Assembly (NCBI RefSeq): GCF_000717025.1
Contig: NZ_JNXG01000013.1
Coordinates: 247,164 to 311,163, forward strand
Direction of reading: 5' to 3'
From: Streptomyces atroolivaceus
GTDB lineage: Bacteria > Actinomycetota > Actinomycetes > Streptomycetales > Streptomycetaceae
DNA: 64,000 nt
In this document: positions 1 to 8,773 of the stretch, piece by piece
Numbering within the stretch: position 1 is the first letter of the stretch
How the letters are laid out: each line of letters opens with the position of its first letter
The notes under the pieces: generated by a model
What the model was told of the DNA's origin: nothing
The model's database searches: none
The model's input: only the letters and a program-made list of their open reading frames with translations
Program-made: the position numbers and the translations under genes

Positions 1-346
1 CTCGAACCGTGCCGTCCGGGTCGAGGAAGGCGGGGCTGCCGCCGGGCACCATGCCGAGCTGCCTGGCCCGGCGTTCCAGCGCGTCGGGTTCGGAGTAACC
101 GTCGACATCCTGCTGGAGGGCCTGCTGCTCGTCGGTGAGCTCGGTGGTCTGCCTCTTCAGCTTGCTCAGCTTGAACGATCCTTCGTTGAGCGCCGAGTTC
201 AGGAGCAGGAGCGAGATCAGGCCACCCGCGAGCAGCAGGACGACCAGCAGGACGAAGGGCGTGCGGGCGGCGGTGCTCGGCCCCGACGGCATCAGCCGGG
301 TGAGCCGGCCGGCCCGCCCCTTCATCTGCTCAGCCGTCCTGGTCAC
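1..346 (-). CDS. ftsL: FtsL-like septum protein (partial, C-terminus off the left edge)
   Basis: Small bitopic division protein expected to join the FtsQLB complex at the septum. The readable part has a basic N-terminus, one membrane segment (FVLLVVLLLAGGLISLLLL, about residues 25-43) and a coiled-coil stretch rich in Lys, Gln and Glu, followed by the LGMVPGGSPAFL-type motif seen in actinobacterial FtsL/septum initiator proteins. It lies directly downstream of rsmH, the usual place for ftsL in the dcw cluster. The start is uncertain: GTG at 346 is used here, ATG at 325 is in the same frame, and neither has a clear Shine-Dalgarno (SD). The end lies beyond position 1. Confidence 0.8.
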   Translation of the reverse strand, partial: MTRTAEQMKGRAGRLTRLMPSGPSTAARTPFVLLVVLLLAGGLISLLLLNSALNEGSFKLSKLKRQTTELTDEQQALQQDVDGYSEPDALERRARQLGMVPGGSPAFLDPDGTVR

Positions 347-395
347 CGCGGTGCCACCGGCCTGTTCCGCGTCCGGCCTGACCGGCGGGATCCGC

Positions 396-1361
396 TCACC
401 GCTCCTCCTCGCGGATCCGCTGGGCGCCGCGCAGCCTGGCGGGGGCGGCCCGCCGGTTCTCGGCGACCTCTTCCTCGGTCGGCAGTTCGGCACCGCGGGT
501 CAGCAGCTTCAGCCGGGGCTGGTAACGCTCGGGGACGACGGGCAGTCCGGGTGGCGCCGTGTTGGCCGCACCGGCCGCGAAGACCTGCTTGACCAGGCGG
601 TCCTCCAGCGAGTGGTACGAGAGGACGGCGATCCGGCCACCGACGGCGAGGCTCTGCACCGCGGCCGGGACGGCCCGCTCCAGGACGGTGAGTTCACCGT
701 TGACCTCGATGCGCAGGGCCTGGAAGGTGCGCTTGGCCGGATTGCCGCCGGTCCGCTTGGCGGCCTGCGGCAGGGAGTCGCGGATCAGCTCGACGAGGCG
801 GGCACTGTTGGTGAAGGGTTCCCTCTCGCGTTCGCGCACCACGGCCGAGACGATGCGCTTGGCCTGCTTCTCCTCGCCGTAGGCCCTCAGGATCCGCACG
901 AGTTCGCCCGGCGGGTAGGTGTTGAGCACCTCGGCCGCGCCGATACCGGTCGTCTGGTCCATGCGCATGTCGAGCGGCGCGTCCTGGGCGTACGCGAAGC
1001 CGCGGTCGGCCTCGTCCAGCTGCATGGAGGAGACACCGAGGTCGAACAGCACGCCCTGGACCTTGGGGATGCCCAGCCGGTCGAGGACCTCGGGAAGTTC
1101 GTCGTAGACGGCGTGCACCAGGGTGGCCCGGTCGCCGTACGGGGCGAGGCGCTCGCCGGAGAGCCTCAGGGCTTCCTTGTCCCGGTCCAGCGCGACCAGC
1201 CGGACAGCGGGGAAGGCCGCGAGGAGCGCCTCGCTGTGCCCACCGAGCCCGAGGGTGCAGTCGACCACGACCGGGGGCTGCGGTCCCGTCGCCTCCAGAG
1301 CCGGGGCCAACAGGTCCAGGCATCGCTGGAGCATCACCGGGACGTGTCGGGTCTGGCTCAA
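396..1361 (-). CDS. rsmH: 16S rRNA (cytosine-1402 N4)-methyltransferase RsmH
   Basis: SAM-dependent enzyme that methylates N4 of C1402 in the 16S rRNA decoding centre, formerly MraW. It is 321 residues, normal for the family. Visible motifs are the SAM loop [14 protein letters not shown] (about 34-47), LDRD (about 58), [18 protein letters not shown] (about 107-124), LDMRMD, and LSYHSLEDR near 247. The start is a TTG (1361) after GAGAGGG; it gives the family N-terminus (HVPVML at residues 6-11), whereas the downstream GTG would truncate it. First dcw gene seen here; ftsL follows immediately. No mraZ is seen upstream. Confidence 0.96.
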   Translation of the reverse strand: MSQTRHVPVMLQRCLDLLAPALEATGPQPPVVVDCTLGLGGHSEALLAAFPAVRLVALDRDKEALRLSGERLAPYGDRATLVHAVYDELPEVLDRLGIPKVQGVLFDLGVSSMQLDEADRGFAYAQDAPLDMRMDQTTGIGAAEVLNTYPPGELVRILRAYGEEKQAKRIVSAVVREREREPFTNSARLVELIRDSLPQAAKRTGGNPAKRTFQALRIEVNGELTVLERAVPAAVQSLAVGGRIAVLSYHSLEDRLVKQVFAAGAANTAPPGLPVVPERYQPRLKLLTRGAELPTEEEVAENRRAAPARLRGAQRIREEER

Positions 1362-1756
1362 AGCGCCCTCTCAGGCTCTGTCCCGTGTGGCCGCACATAC
1401 GGTCTGGTCCCCACCCGCCCGGAAGGGGAGGTCGGCCGGCGCCGGGGAAGGGACGTCGGTCGGCCGGCGGGCGGGAGAGGGCCGGGCCGCATGTACGCCG
1501 CACATCACGGGAGCTCGAAACATATAAAAAATGTGCAGAATGTGCAGGCGTGTCGGTAACTTCGCGTCACTTTAGTCCACCCTGCCATCCGATCCATTCC
1601 CGATCAACGAACCGCGCAGCGCGTCGGTCCGCCGCGGCGGCCCGGACAGCTCACCCGGCCGGGCGCCTGGACGTGAGGCTTGTGGGTTACGTCACAACAA
1701 GCCACGTTGACGTTCTTTGTCCCCTTCCACAGCACGCCAGGAGCGGTCGGGAAGGT
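1362..1756. other. Divergent intergenic region between rsmH and carbonic anhydrase
   Basis: About 400 bp without a convincing gene. It holds an unusually AT-rich island at about 1518-1545 (ATATAAAAAATGTGCAG followed by a second ATGTGCAG), a plausible site for the minus-strand promoter that drives rsmH and the dcw genes. TTGACGTT (1707-1714) and AACGTCA (1759-1765) form an inverted pair upstream of the carbonic anhydrase gene. No mraZ-like ORF was found on either strand. Confidence 0.5.
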
Positions 1757-1769
1757 TAACGTCATAGCT
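1757..1769 (+). promoter_or_regulatory. Predicted -10 element for a leaderless transcript
   Basis: TAACGT at 1757-1762 is followed by 7 nt and then the ATG at 1770, the spacing expected if transcription begins at the start codon. No good -35 is visible. Confidence 0.4.
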
Positions 1770-2333
1770 ATGTCGACTTCTGCGCACCCTTCCGCCGAGA
1801 CCGATTCCGCCACCGCCTCCGCAGCCCGCTCCGGAGGGACAGTCACCGACCGCCTGGTCGAGCTGAACACGCGTTACTCGGAGGCCTTCACCGATCCCGG
1901 CATGGACGCACGGCCCGTACTGCACGTCGCCGTGGTCGCCTGCATGGACGCCCGTCTCGACCTCCACGCCGCGCTCGGCCTGGAGCTCGGCGACTGCCAC
2001 ACCATCCGTAACGCGGGCGGCGTCGTCACGGACGACGTCATCCGGTCGCTGACCATCAGCCAGCGGGCGCTCGGTACGCGCAGCGTCATACTCATCCACC
2101 ACACGAACTGTGGCCTGGAGTCGCTGACCGAGGGCTTCCGCCAGGAGCTCGAACTCGAGGTCGGCCAGCGCCCCGTCTGGGCGGTGGAGGCCTATTCGGA
2201 CGCCGACCAGGACGTACGGCAGTCGATGCAGCGGGTGCGCACCTCGCCGTTCCTCCTGCACACGGACGACATCCGCGGCTTCGTCTTCGACGTGACCACG
2301 GGCAAGCTGCGCGAGATTCTCCCCACCTCCTGA
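1770..2333 (+). CDS. Beta-class carbonic anhydrase
   Basis: Cytosolic zinc enzyme interconverting CO2 and bicarbonate. The 187-residue protein shows the beta-class zinc ligands and dyad: C58-x-D60-x-R62 (VACMDARLD) and H111-x-x-C114 (HHTNCG), with the conserved RNAGG between them. An upstream in-frame start at 1680 would add 30 residues of unlike composition. ATG 1770 is preferred because it begins a typical Ser/Ala/Thr-rich tail and has a leaderless -10 in front. It is monocistronic and divergent from rsmH. Confidence 0.9.
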   Translation: MSTSAHPSAETDSATASAARSGGTVTDRLVELNTRYSEAFTDPGMDARPVLHVAVVACMDARLDLHAALGLELGDCHTIRNAGGVVTDDVIRSLTISQRALGTRSVILIHHTNCGLESLTEGFRQELELEVGQRPVWAVEAYSDADQDVRQSMQRVRTSPFLLHTDDIRGFVFDVTTGKLREILPTS

Positions 2334-2432
2334 ACCCCCTCGACATACGGGCCACATCCGGCATATCGCGCCCACTTGTCCACAGGCGAGTGACACGAAG
2401 CGGTAACGGCAACAAGAATGCGGGTGTGACAT

Positions 2433-2453
2433 CTCTCCGGGTCCTCCGGAGAG
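2433..2453 (+). terminator. Short hairpin between carbonic anhydrase and moxR
   Basis: CTCTCCGG (2433-2440) and CCGGAGAG (2446-2453) form an 8-bp stem with a GTCCT loop, about 100 bp past the carbonic anhydrase stop. It has no U-tract. It may be a weak terminator or a leader structure. Confidence 0.35.
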
Positions 2454-2480
2454 TGTCCGTATTTCGGGGCGGCCGGGCAG

Positions 2481-2506
2481 CTTTGTGCGCCGGCCCGTGC
2501 ACAAAG
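2481..2506 (+). promoter_or_regulatory. Perfect inverted repeat just upstream of moxR
   Basis: CTTTGTGC (2481-2488) and GCACAAAG (2499-2506) are perfect inverted arms with a 10-nt spacer, ending 4 nt before the GAGGAGG ribosome site of moxR. This could be an operator or an mRNA hairpin close to the ribosome site. Confidence 0.4.
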
Positions 2507-2522
2507 GGCCGAGGAGGGCCGG

Positions 2523-3569
2523 GTGACGACCTATGACGATCGAGCGAGCCTCACAGATCTGACCACCACCGCCGAGCGGGTACGCAAGTCGGTCGAGGGT
2601 GTGATCGAGGGCAAGCCTGAGGTCGTACGGCTTTCGCTGACCGTGCTGCTCGCCGAGGGACACCTCCTCATCGAGGATGTGCCCGGGGTCGGCAAGACGA
2701 TGCTGGCCAAGGCGCTGGCGCGGTCCATCGACTGCTCGGTGCGACGCATCCAGTTCACACCGGACCTACTGCCCTCGGACATCACCGGGGTCTCGATCTT
2801 CGACCAGCAGCGCAGGGACTTCGAGTTCAAGCCGGGCGCGATCTTCGCGCAGATCGTGATCGGCGACGAGATCAACCGCGCGTCCCCCAAGACCCAGTCG
2901 GCGCTGCTGGAGTCGATGGAGGAACGCCAGGTCACGATCGACGGGCAGACCTACGAGCTTCCCGATCCGTTCATGGTCGTGGCCACCCAGAACCCGGTGG
3001 AGATGGAGGGCACCTACCCCCTCCCCGAGGCGCAGCGCGACCGCTTCATGGCCCGTGTGTCGATCGGCTACCCGAGCGCCGAGGCCGAGCTCCAGATGCT
3101 CGACGTGCACGGCGGAGCCTCACCGCTGGACGACCTCCAGCCGGTGGCGCACGCCCACGACATCGTGAAACTCATCGACGCGGTGCGCATGGTCCACGTG
3201 GCCGAGTCCGTCCGTCGGTACGCCGTGGACCTGGTGGCCGCCACCCGCCAGCACCCTGATCTCAGACTCGGGGCCTCGCCCCGCGCGACCCTGCACCTGC
3301 TGCGGGCCGCCAAGGCGTCGGCCGCACTGGCGGGGCGGGACTACGCCCTGCCGGACGACGTACAGGCCCTCGCGGTCGCCGTGCTCGCCCACCGGCTGCT
3401 GCCCACGGCACAGGCACAGCTCAACCGCCGTACGGCCGAACAGGTCGTGCTGGACATCATGCAGCGCACACCCGTGCCGACGTCGGGCGGCGGGGGCGCC
3501 CCGGCGCACCCCCAGCACCGTCCCGGCAGCCCGGTGTACGACCGGCAGCCCGGCGCACGGCGGCTGTGA
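2523..3569 (+). CDS. MoxR-family AAA+ ATPase
   Basis: Chaperone-like AAA+ ATPase of the MoxR group, thought to help assemble or activate partner proteins encoded beside it. Of 348 residues, Walker A is PGVGKT (54-59), Walker B is VIGDE (112-116), and the sensor motif ATQN is at 154-157, followed by PEAQRDRF. The C-terminal helical lid ends near 320 and a Pro/Gly-rich tail follows. The start is GTG with GAGGAGG at 2511-2517. Its stop overlaps the next gene's start region (TGATG), so moxR, the DUF58 gene and the transglutaminase gene form one operon, a classic grouping. Confidence 0.93.
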   Translation: MTTYDDRASLTDLTTTAERVRKSVEGVIEGKPEVVRLSLTVLLAEGHLLIEDVPGVGKTMLAKALARSIDCSVRRIQFTPDLLPSDITGVSIFDQQRRDFEFKPGAIFAQIVIGDEINRASPKTQSALLESMEERQVTIDGQTYELPDPFMVVATQNPVEMEGTYPLPEAQRDRFMARVSIGYPSAEAELQMLDVHGGASPLDDLQPVAHAHDIVKLIDAVRMVHVAESVRRYAVDLVAATRQHPDLRLGASPRATLHLLRAAKASAALAGRDYALPDDVQALAVAVLAHRLLPTAQAQLNRRTAEQVVLDIMQRTPVPTSGGGGAPAHPQHRPGSPVYDRQPGARRL

Positions 3570-4942
3570 TGGCGGCCGGGGCACCCGGCCCTGTGGACGA
3601 CAGTGACGACAAGGGCGGCCTGCGAGCGGCTCTGAGCGGACTGACCACGCGGGGGCGTTCGTTCCTGGCCGCCGGTGTGGCGGCGGCGGTCTGCGCCTAT
3701 GTGCTGGGCCAGGGCGACCTGCTCCGGGTCGGCCTGCTGCTCGCGGTGCTTCCTCTGGTCTGCGTCACCGTGCTGTACCGCACCCGCTACAGGGTGGCCG
3801 GAAGCCGCCGGCTGTCGCCGTCCCGGGTGCCGACGGGCTCGGAGGCACGGGTCCATCTGCGCATGGACAACGTGTCCCGGCTGCCCACGGGCCTGCTCAT
3901 GCTCCAGGACCGCGTGCCCTACGTTCTGGGGCCCCGCCCCCGGTTCGTGCTGGACCGGGTGGAACCGGGCGGCGTGCGGGAGGTGTCCTACCGGGTCCGC
4001 TCCGACCTGCGCGGGCGCTATCCGCTGGGGCCGCTGCAGCTTCAGCTGAGCGATCCGTTCGGGATGTGTGAGCTGACGCGTTCCTTCAGCGCCTACGACA
4101 CCCTCGTCGTCATCCCGCGCACCGAGCCGCTTCCGGTGTTGCGGCTGGCCGGGGAGGCTTCCGGATACGGCGACGGCCGCCAGCGTTCGCTGGCCCTGGC
4201 CGGCGAGGACGACATCATTCCGCGCGGCTACCGCCACGGTGACGACCTGCGACGGGTCCACTGGCGCTCCACCGCACGCTACGGCGAACTGATGGTGCGG
4301 CGGGAGGAGCAGCCGCAGCGGGCCAGGTGCACGGTGCTGCTGGACACCCGGCGGATCGCCTACCAGGGCGCCGGCCCCGGATCGGCGTTCGAGTGGGCGG
4401 TTTCCGGGGCGGCGTCCGCACTGGTGCACATGCTGGAGCGCGGCTTCGCGGTGCGGCTGCTCACGGACGAAGGAAGTGCCGTGCCGGGTGAGAGCGCCGA
4501 CGGCTTCGCCGGTTCCACCCAGGAGTCGGCGGACTCGGCGGGTCTGATGATGGACACCCTCGCGGTCGTCGACCACTCCGACGGCGGCGGTCTCTCCCGT
4601 GCGTACGACGTGCTGCGCGGGAGCAACGAAGGGCTGTTGGTGGCGTTCTTCGGCGATCTCGACGAGGAACAGACGGCGGTCGCGGCCAGAATGCGGCAGC
4701 GCAGCCGCGGGGCTGTCGCTTTCGTGCTGGAGGGCGACGACTGGGCGCGGGGCGGAGACGCCTCGCCTCCCGCGCCGGTCTCCGAGCGCCTGCGGCTGCT
4801 GCGCGAAGCAGGATGGACGGCGATGGCGGTGCCACCGGGGGCGGAGCTCGCCCGGCTGTGGCAGCAGGCGGCCCGGGAGGGCTCAGGAGCGCAGTCCTCC
4901 GTGGCCGGGACGACGACGGGGCTCTCCGGGGGATGGTCATGA
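3566..4942 (+). CDS. DUF58 domain membrane protein
   Basis: Partner of MoxR ATPases; biochemical role not established. Two hydrophobic segments lie near the N-terminus (about 32-49 and 53-71). The family signature GYRHGDDLRRVHWRSTARYG sits at 221-240 and is followed by a von Willebrand A-like C-terminal half. Start could be GTG 3566 or the adjacent ATG 3569; both overlap the moxR stop, which implies translational coupling. The stop overlaps the next gene by ATGA. A topology of short membrane anchor plus large soluble domain is inferred. Confidence 0.87.
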   Translation: MMAAGAPGPVDDSDDKGGLRAALSGLTTRGRSFLAAGVAAAVCAYVLGQGDLLRVGLLLAVLPLVCVTVLYRTRYRVAGSRRLSPSRVPTGSEARVHLRMDNVSRLPTGLLMLQDRVPYVLGPRPRFVLDRVEPGGVREVSYRVRSDLRGRYPLGPLQLQLSDPFGMCELTRSFSAYDTLVVIPRTEPLPVLRLAGEASGYGDGRQRSLALAGEDDIIPRGYRHGDDLRRVHWRSTARYGELMVRREEQPQRARCTVLLDTRRIAYQGAGPGSAFEWAVSGAASALVHMLERGFAVRLLTDEGSAVPGESADGFAGSTQESADSAGLMMDTLAVVDHSDGGGLSRAYDVLRGSNEGLLVAFFGDLDEEQTAVAARMRQRSRGAVAFVLEGDDWARGGDASPPAPVSERLRLLREAGWTAMAVPPGAELARLWQQAAREGSGAQSSVAGTTTGLSGGWS

Positions 4943-7359
4943 GCGGACGTACCCGACTGGCGCTCTGCGCGTTCTCGGCCACGATGATGGCTGCGGGTGC
5001 CCTGCTGCCCCTGGTCGAGACGTCGAAGTGGGTCCTGCAGGCCGCTTTCCTGCTGGCCGTCCAGAGCGGTGTGGGTGTGCTCGCCCGCCGGATGCGCCTG
5101 GCACGGATCCTGACGGTCTCCCTCCAGGTGCTCGTCACCCTGCTGACGCTGACCGTGGCGTTCGCCAGGGAACACGCCCTGTTCGGTGTGCTGCCCGGCC
5201 CTCAGGCGGTCCAGCGGCTCGCCGAGCTGCTGACCACGGGCGCCGACGACGTCAGCAGGTACGCCATTCCCGCACCGGCGACGGACGGCATCCAGCTGAT
5301 GCTGATCGGCGGAGTGCTGCTGATCGGGCTCGCCGTGGACGTCCTCGCGGTGACCTTCCGCGCTGCGGCGCCGGCCGGCCTGCCACTGCTCGCGCTCTAC
5401 TCGGTCGCCGCCGGGCTCTCCGACGGCGGGGCGGGCTGGCTCTGGTTCCTGCTCGCGGCGTGCGGTTATCTGCTTCTCCTGCTGGCCGAGGGCCGGGACC
5501 GGCTCTCCCAGTGGGGCCGGGTCTTCGGCGGAGTGTCCCGGACGTCGGGCGGCCTGGCAGCCGGAATGGAGGGGTCGGGGCGTGCCCTGGCCCCGGTCCG
5601 TACGGGCAGGCGCATCGGCGTGGTGGCGCTGGGTATAGCCCTGGTGGTACCCGCTGCCCTGCCCGCTCTCGACGGTGGGCTGCTCGACGGCACGGGCGGC
5701 GGATCGGGCGGAGGACGCGGCGGCGGCACGATCTCCGCGGTGAACCCGCTGGTTTCGCTTCAGAACAATCTGAATCAGCCGGAGAACCGGGAGGTGATGA
5801 CGTACCGCACGAACTCCGGGAGCCCGCAGGACTTCTATCTGCGCATCATGGCTCTGGATCAGTTCAGCGGCGGCGAGTGGCGTCCGTCGACCCGGCGTCT
5901 GAAGGACGTCCCGGACAGGTTGCCGCAGCCGGCCGGACTGGGCGGGGACGTGGCCGTCACCGAGATCCGGACGAACATCTCGGCCTCGCGCTCCTACCAG
6001 CAGACGTATCTGCCGCTCCCCTACCCGGCGAGCGAGGTGGACGTCCAGGGCCGCTGGCGGTACGAGCCCGCGGGGCGCACCCTCGTCGGCGACGACGGGC
6101 AGACGACGCGCGGTGCCCGGTACGAGGTCAGCAGTCTGGTCGTGGAGCCGACGGCCGCGCAGCTCGCCGCGTCGATGGAACCGCCTTCGGACCTGGCCCG
6201 TGAGTACACACGGGTTCCGCCGTCGCTGCCCGATGTGGTCGAGGAGACAGCCGAGCGGGTGACCCGCGATGCCGCCACCGACTACGAACGCGCGGTGAAG
6301 CTGCAGGACTGGTTCGCCTCGGAGGGTGAGTTCCGGTACGACACGACGGTGACGTCGGGTACCGGCACGGCGGCGATCGAGCGCTTCCTGAGGGACAAGG
6401 AGGGATTCTGCGTCCACTTCTCCTTCTCGATGGCCGCGATGGCCAGGACGTTGGGCATTCCGGCCCGGGTCGCCGTGGGCTTCACGCCCGGCACGGTCCA
6501 GGCGGACGGATCGGTCTCGGTCGGGCTGCGGGATGCGCACGCATGGCCCGAGCTGTATTTCGAGGGCGTGGGCTGGACCCGCTTCGAGCCGACGCCGTCC
6601 CGGGGCAGTACCCCCGCGTACACCCTGCCGGACACGCCCTCGCAGGACCCCAGTGATCCCGCACAGCCGACGGACGGCGCGTCCGCGGTGCCCACGGCCG
6701 TCCCCTCCGCCACGGAGTCCTGCCCCGCGCAGATGCGTCAGCAGGGTGAGTGCGGCGCGTCCACGGCTCCCGGTGCGCTGGATTCGACCGATTCGGGGAC
6801 GCCGGCGGGCACGGTGGTGCTGTGGGTGCTCGGTTCCCTGCTGGTACTGACACTCCCGCTGGCACCGATGCTCTGGCGGATGCGGGCGCGGGGCCTGCGG
6901 CTCGCCTCCTCGGGAGGGCGTACGGCCGCTGATGCCGCGGCCCGTGTGATGGCGGCGTGGCGGGAGATCACCGATACGGCGTGGGATCACGGAATCCCGC
7001 CGGACGATTCGCAGACCCCTCGCAAGGCCGCAGCGCGTGTCGTACGGCTGGGGGGTCTCGACGGGCCGGCGGCCGCCGCTGTCCACCGGGTGGCGGGGGC
7101 GGTGGAGCAGGTTCTGTACGCGCCCGATCCGGGATTGGTGTCCTCGTCGGCCGAGGACGTGCGAGAGGTCCGGGCGGGGCTGTGGGCCTCGGCGGGCCCC
7201 TGGAGCAGGCTGCGGGCGACACTCGCACCCCGTTCGGCCGTCCGGGTGATCTGGGCCGTCTCGGAACGCAGGGCGGAGCTCGGCCGCAGGTGGTCGGACC
7301 TGGCCGGCCGCGCCCGTCGGACGGCGCGGCTGCGCCGCCCGTCACGGCAGCAGGGTTGA
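4939..7359 (+). CDS. Membrane transglutaminase-like protease (TgpA type, DUF3488/DUF4129)
   Basis: Large membrane protein with an extracytoplasmic transglutaminase-like domain; substrate unknown. It has about six N-terminal membrane segments in the first 240 residues, then the transglutaminase core with Cys about 491 (GFCVHFSFSMAAMARTLGIP), His about 534 (RDAHAWPE) and WTRFEPTP. A Ser/Thr/Pro linker follows, then one more membrane segment (TVVLWVLGSLLVLTLPLAPM) and a DUF4129-like cytosolic tail. ATG 4939 overlaps the DUF58 stop (ATGA); ATG 4933 is also in frame. Last gene of the moxR operon; a strong hairpin starts at its stop codon. Confidence 0.9.
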   Translation: MSGRTRLALCAFSATMMAAGALLPLVETSKWVLQAAFLLAVQSGVGVLARRMRLARILTVSLQVLVTLLTLTVAFAREHALFGVLPGPQAVQRLAELLTTGADDVSRYAIPAPATDGIQLMLIGGVLLIGLAVDVLAVTFRAAAPAGLPLLALYSVAAGLSDGGAGWLWFLLAACGYLLLLLAEGRDRLSQWGRVFGGVSRTSGGLAAGMEGSGRALAPVRTGRRIGVVALGIALVVPAALPALDGGLLDGTGGGSGGGRGGGTISAVNPLVSLQNNLNQPENREVMTYRTNSGSPQDFYLRIMALDQFSGGEWRPSTRRLKDVPDRLPQPAGLGGDVAVTEIRTNISASRSYQQTYLPLPYPASEVDVQGRWRYEPAGRTLVGDDGQTTRGARYEVSSLVVEPTAAQLAASMEPPSDLAREYTRVPPSLPDVVEETAERVTRDAATDYERAVKLQDWFASEGEFRYDTTVTSGTGTAAIERFLRDKEGFCVHFSFSMAAMARTLGIPARVAVGFTPGTVQADGSVSVGLRDAHAWPELYFEGVGWTRFEPTPSRGSTPAYTLPDTPSQDPSDPAQPTDGASAVPTAVPSATESCPAQMRQQGECGASTAPGALDSTDSGTPAGTVVLWVLGSLLVLTLPLAPMLWRMRARGLRLASSGGRTAADAAARVMAAWREITDTAWDHGIPPDDSQTPRKAAARVVRLGGLDGPAAAAVHRVAGAVEQVLYAPDPGLVSSSAEDVREVRAGLWASAGPWSRLRATLAPRSAVRVIWAVSERRAELGRRWSDLAGRARRTARLRRPSRQQG

Positions 7360-7400
7360 GCCAGGGGGCCGGCCGGCAGGCCGGCCGCCTGGCTCAACCC
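7353..7400 (+). terminator. Long hairpin overlapping the transglutaminase stop codon
   Basis: GGGTTGAGCCAGG (7353-7365) pairs perfectly with CCTGGCTCAACCC (7388-7400). After one mismatch, GGCCGGCC (7367-7374) pairs with GGCCGGCC (7379-7386), leaving a GGCA loop. The TGA of the transglutaminase gene lies inside the left arm. There is no U-tract, typical of Streptomyces terminators. Confidence 0.75.
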
Positions 7401-7444
7401 CCGCACTCAGGTTCCGGCCGATGCTCGGTGCGGGGCCGGATCGC

Positions 7445-7526
7445 GGGGGGGGGGCGGCAGGTCCACGGGCCCAGGCACCCCGCAGCCCGCAGCCCGCAGC
7501 CCGCAGCCCGGTCCACGGGCCCAGGC
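7445..7526. repeat. G10 run, CGCAGCC array and a flanking 16-bp direct repeat
   Basis: Ten consecutive G (7445-7454) are followed by two copies of GTCCACGGGCCCAGGC (7461-7476 and 7511-7526). Between the copies lies a short tandem array of the heptamer CGCAGCC (7481-7510). No coding potential is apparent. The G run is prone to slippage and to sequencing error. Confidence 0.7.
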
Positions 7527-7807
7527 CGCCGCAGGTTCAGGGCAGGTCTCCCGGATTCCTGGGGTCGGCCCACAGATTCAGGCCCCTCACAGGCCTCGGC
7601 CGGGGCTCAGGACTGCGGGCGAGCCTCGGGGGCGGGCTTACGGGCTCCTCGGCGGCTCCGGAGGCAGGCAGCGGGTCCACGACCGCCAGGCTCACGACAG
7701 GCGGGATCCACGACCGACGGGATTCACCACCGGCCGGATCCACCACCGGCGGGTCAGACTGCAGAGACGGCGTGATCATGCGTGCCCGGTACCGGACCGG
7801 GTGCAGG

Positions 7808-7923
7808 ACGGGTGCGGGGCAGCCCCGGACGGGTACGGGGCAGCCCCGGACGGGTGCGGGGCAGCCCCGGACGGGTGCGGGGCAGCCCCGGACGGGCGCG
7901 GGGCAGCCCCGGACGGGCGCAGG
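7808..7923. repeat. 21-bp tandem repeat, about 5.5 copies
   Basis: The unit is ACGGGTGCGGGGCAGCCCCGG, repeated five times from 7808 to 7912 with one or two substitutions (GTG/GTA/GCG), then a partial copy to 7923. Each unit contains CGGGGCAGCCCCG, a self-complementary core. The period is a multiple of three and leaves several frames open, but no start with an SD or recognisable protein was found. It lies between convergent genes. The rest of 7401-8066 shows only imperfect GGATCCACGACC-like repeats at about 7674-7760. Confidence 0.8.
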
Positions 7924-7937
7924 ACGTACGGAAAACG

Positions 7938-7975
7938 CGTGAGGGGCGGTCGCTGCGATGCGACCGCCCCTCACG
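7938..7975. terminator. 15-bp hairpin between convergent genes
   Basis: CGTGAGGGGCGGTCG (7938-7952) pairs perfectly with 7961-7975 around an 8-nt loop. It sits between the plus-strand transglutaminase operon and the minus-strand DUF3040 gene and could stop transcription from either side. Confidence 0.7.
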
Positions 7976-8066
7976 TGTGAGGCCTGGCGTCAAGCTCTCG
8001 GCCTGCGCCTTCCGCGTCCGGGGCCCGGCGCTGGGGCTACCCACCGCCGGCCGGGAAGCGGAAAGC

Positions 8067-8471
8067 TCACTGGCCCTGTTCGTCGCGGCGGCGTTGCCAC
8101 CGCTGTTCGATCCGGTTCATCATCGACCGGCGCTGCCTGGGGTGTCGGCGTTCGCCTCCGCCCCCGCTCGCACTCCCCGCCGGCTGCTGCTCACCGGGCT
8201 TCGGCGCTTTGCGCCATCCGGTGACCGCCAGCACGGCACAGCCCAGCATGACGAGGAATCCCGCCACGCTGACCCAGGTCTGCTGGAAAACCATTCCGGC
8301 CATGAGGAGCGCGATACCCACCAGAAAACCGGCCACCGCCTGGTAGACCCGTCGCCGGGTGTACCTGCGCAGCCCGCTTCCCTCAAGCGCTGTAGCGAAC
8401 TTGGGATCTTCGGCGTACAGCGCTCGCTCCATCTGCTCGAGCATTCGCTGCTCGTGCTCCGAGAGCGGCAC
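8067..8471 (-). CDS. DUF3040 membrane protein
   Basis: Small actinobacterial membrane protein of unknown function. The 134-residue product begins MPLSEHEQRMLEQMERALYA, the conserved DUF3040 opening. Two membrane helices follow (about 42-62 and 67-86), then a basic Ser/Gly/Arg/Gln-rich tail. The start is preceded by a purine-rich GAGGAGGA stretch. Members of this family often lie near dcw genes in Streptomyces. No operon partner here. Confidence 0.85.
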   Translation of the reverse strand: MPLSEHEQRMLEQMERALYAEDPKFATALEGSGLRRYTRRRVYQAVAGFLVGIALLMAGMVFQQTWVSVAGFLVMLGCAVLAVTGWRKAPKPGEQQPAGSASGGGGERRHPRQRRSMMNRIEQRWQRRRDEQGQ

Positions 8472-8773
8472 GGAGTCCTCCTCGTCGTCGGCCGCGGGGG
8501 CGACCGGTATGCGGCCCTTCCAGGATAGGCAGGGATTCGCCCCCGTGAAACCCGCCCTCTAGCCATAGCCAGTCCGGACCGCCATTTCGGCTCGGCTGCT
8601 GAGGCGTAGATTCCCCGACCTCCGATCCGTCATGCCGGATGGTGTCACCCGATCATACGGGGCTCGCGGCGCGATCGGGTGTTCTAGGCCGTACTCCGTC
8701 TGCAGCTGCGTTGCTGATCAGCCGTGCTGCTGCAGCTTTCGCGGCCGTACTCCGGCAGTGTCGCCGTCGCGGC
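8472..8773. other. Intergenic region upstream of DUF3040
   Basis: About 300 bp with no convincing gene. The only structure seen is a 12-bp direct repeat, GGCCGTACTCCG, at 8687-8698 and 8743-8754, flanking CTGCAG-rich sequence. It should contain the DUF3040 promoter on the minus strand, but I cannot place it. Confidence 0.4.

Noticed and set aside
135..1559. 474-codon plus-strand ORF antisense to rsmH/ftsL
   Set aside because: High-GC shadow frame; the minus-strand RsmH motifs are unambiguous.
4360..7086. 908-codon minus-strand ORF antisense to the DUF58/transglutaminase genes
   Set aside because: Pro/Arg/Gly-rich shadow frame without domain motifs; the opposite strand carries the catalytic Cys-His motif.
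7808..7923. Repeats considered as a CRISPR array
   Set aside because: The 21-bp units are contiguous with no unique spacers, and no cas genes are in the window.
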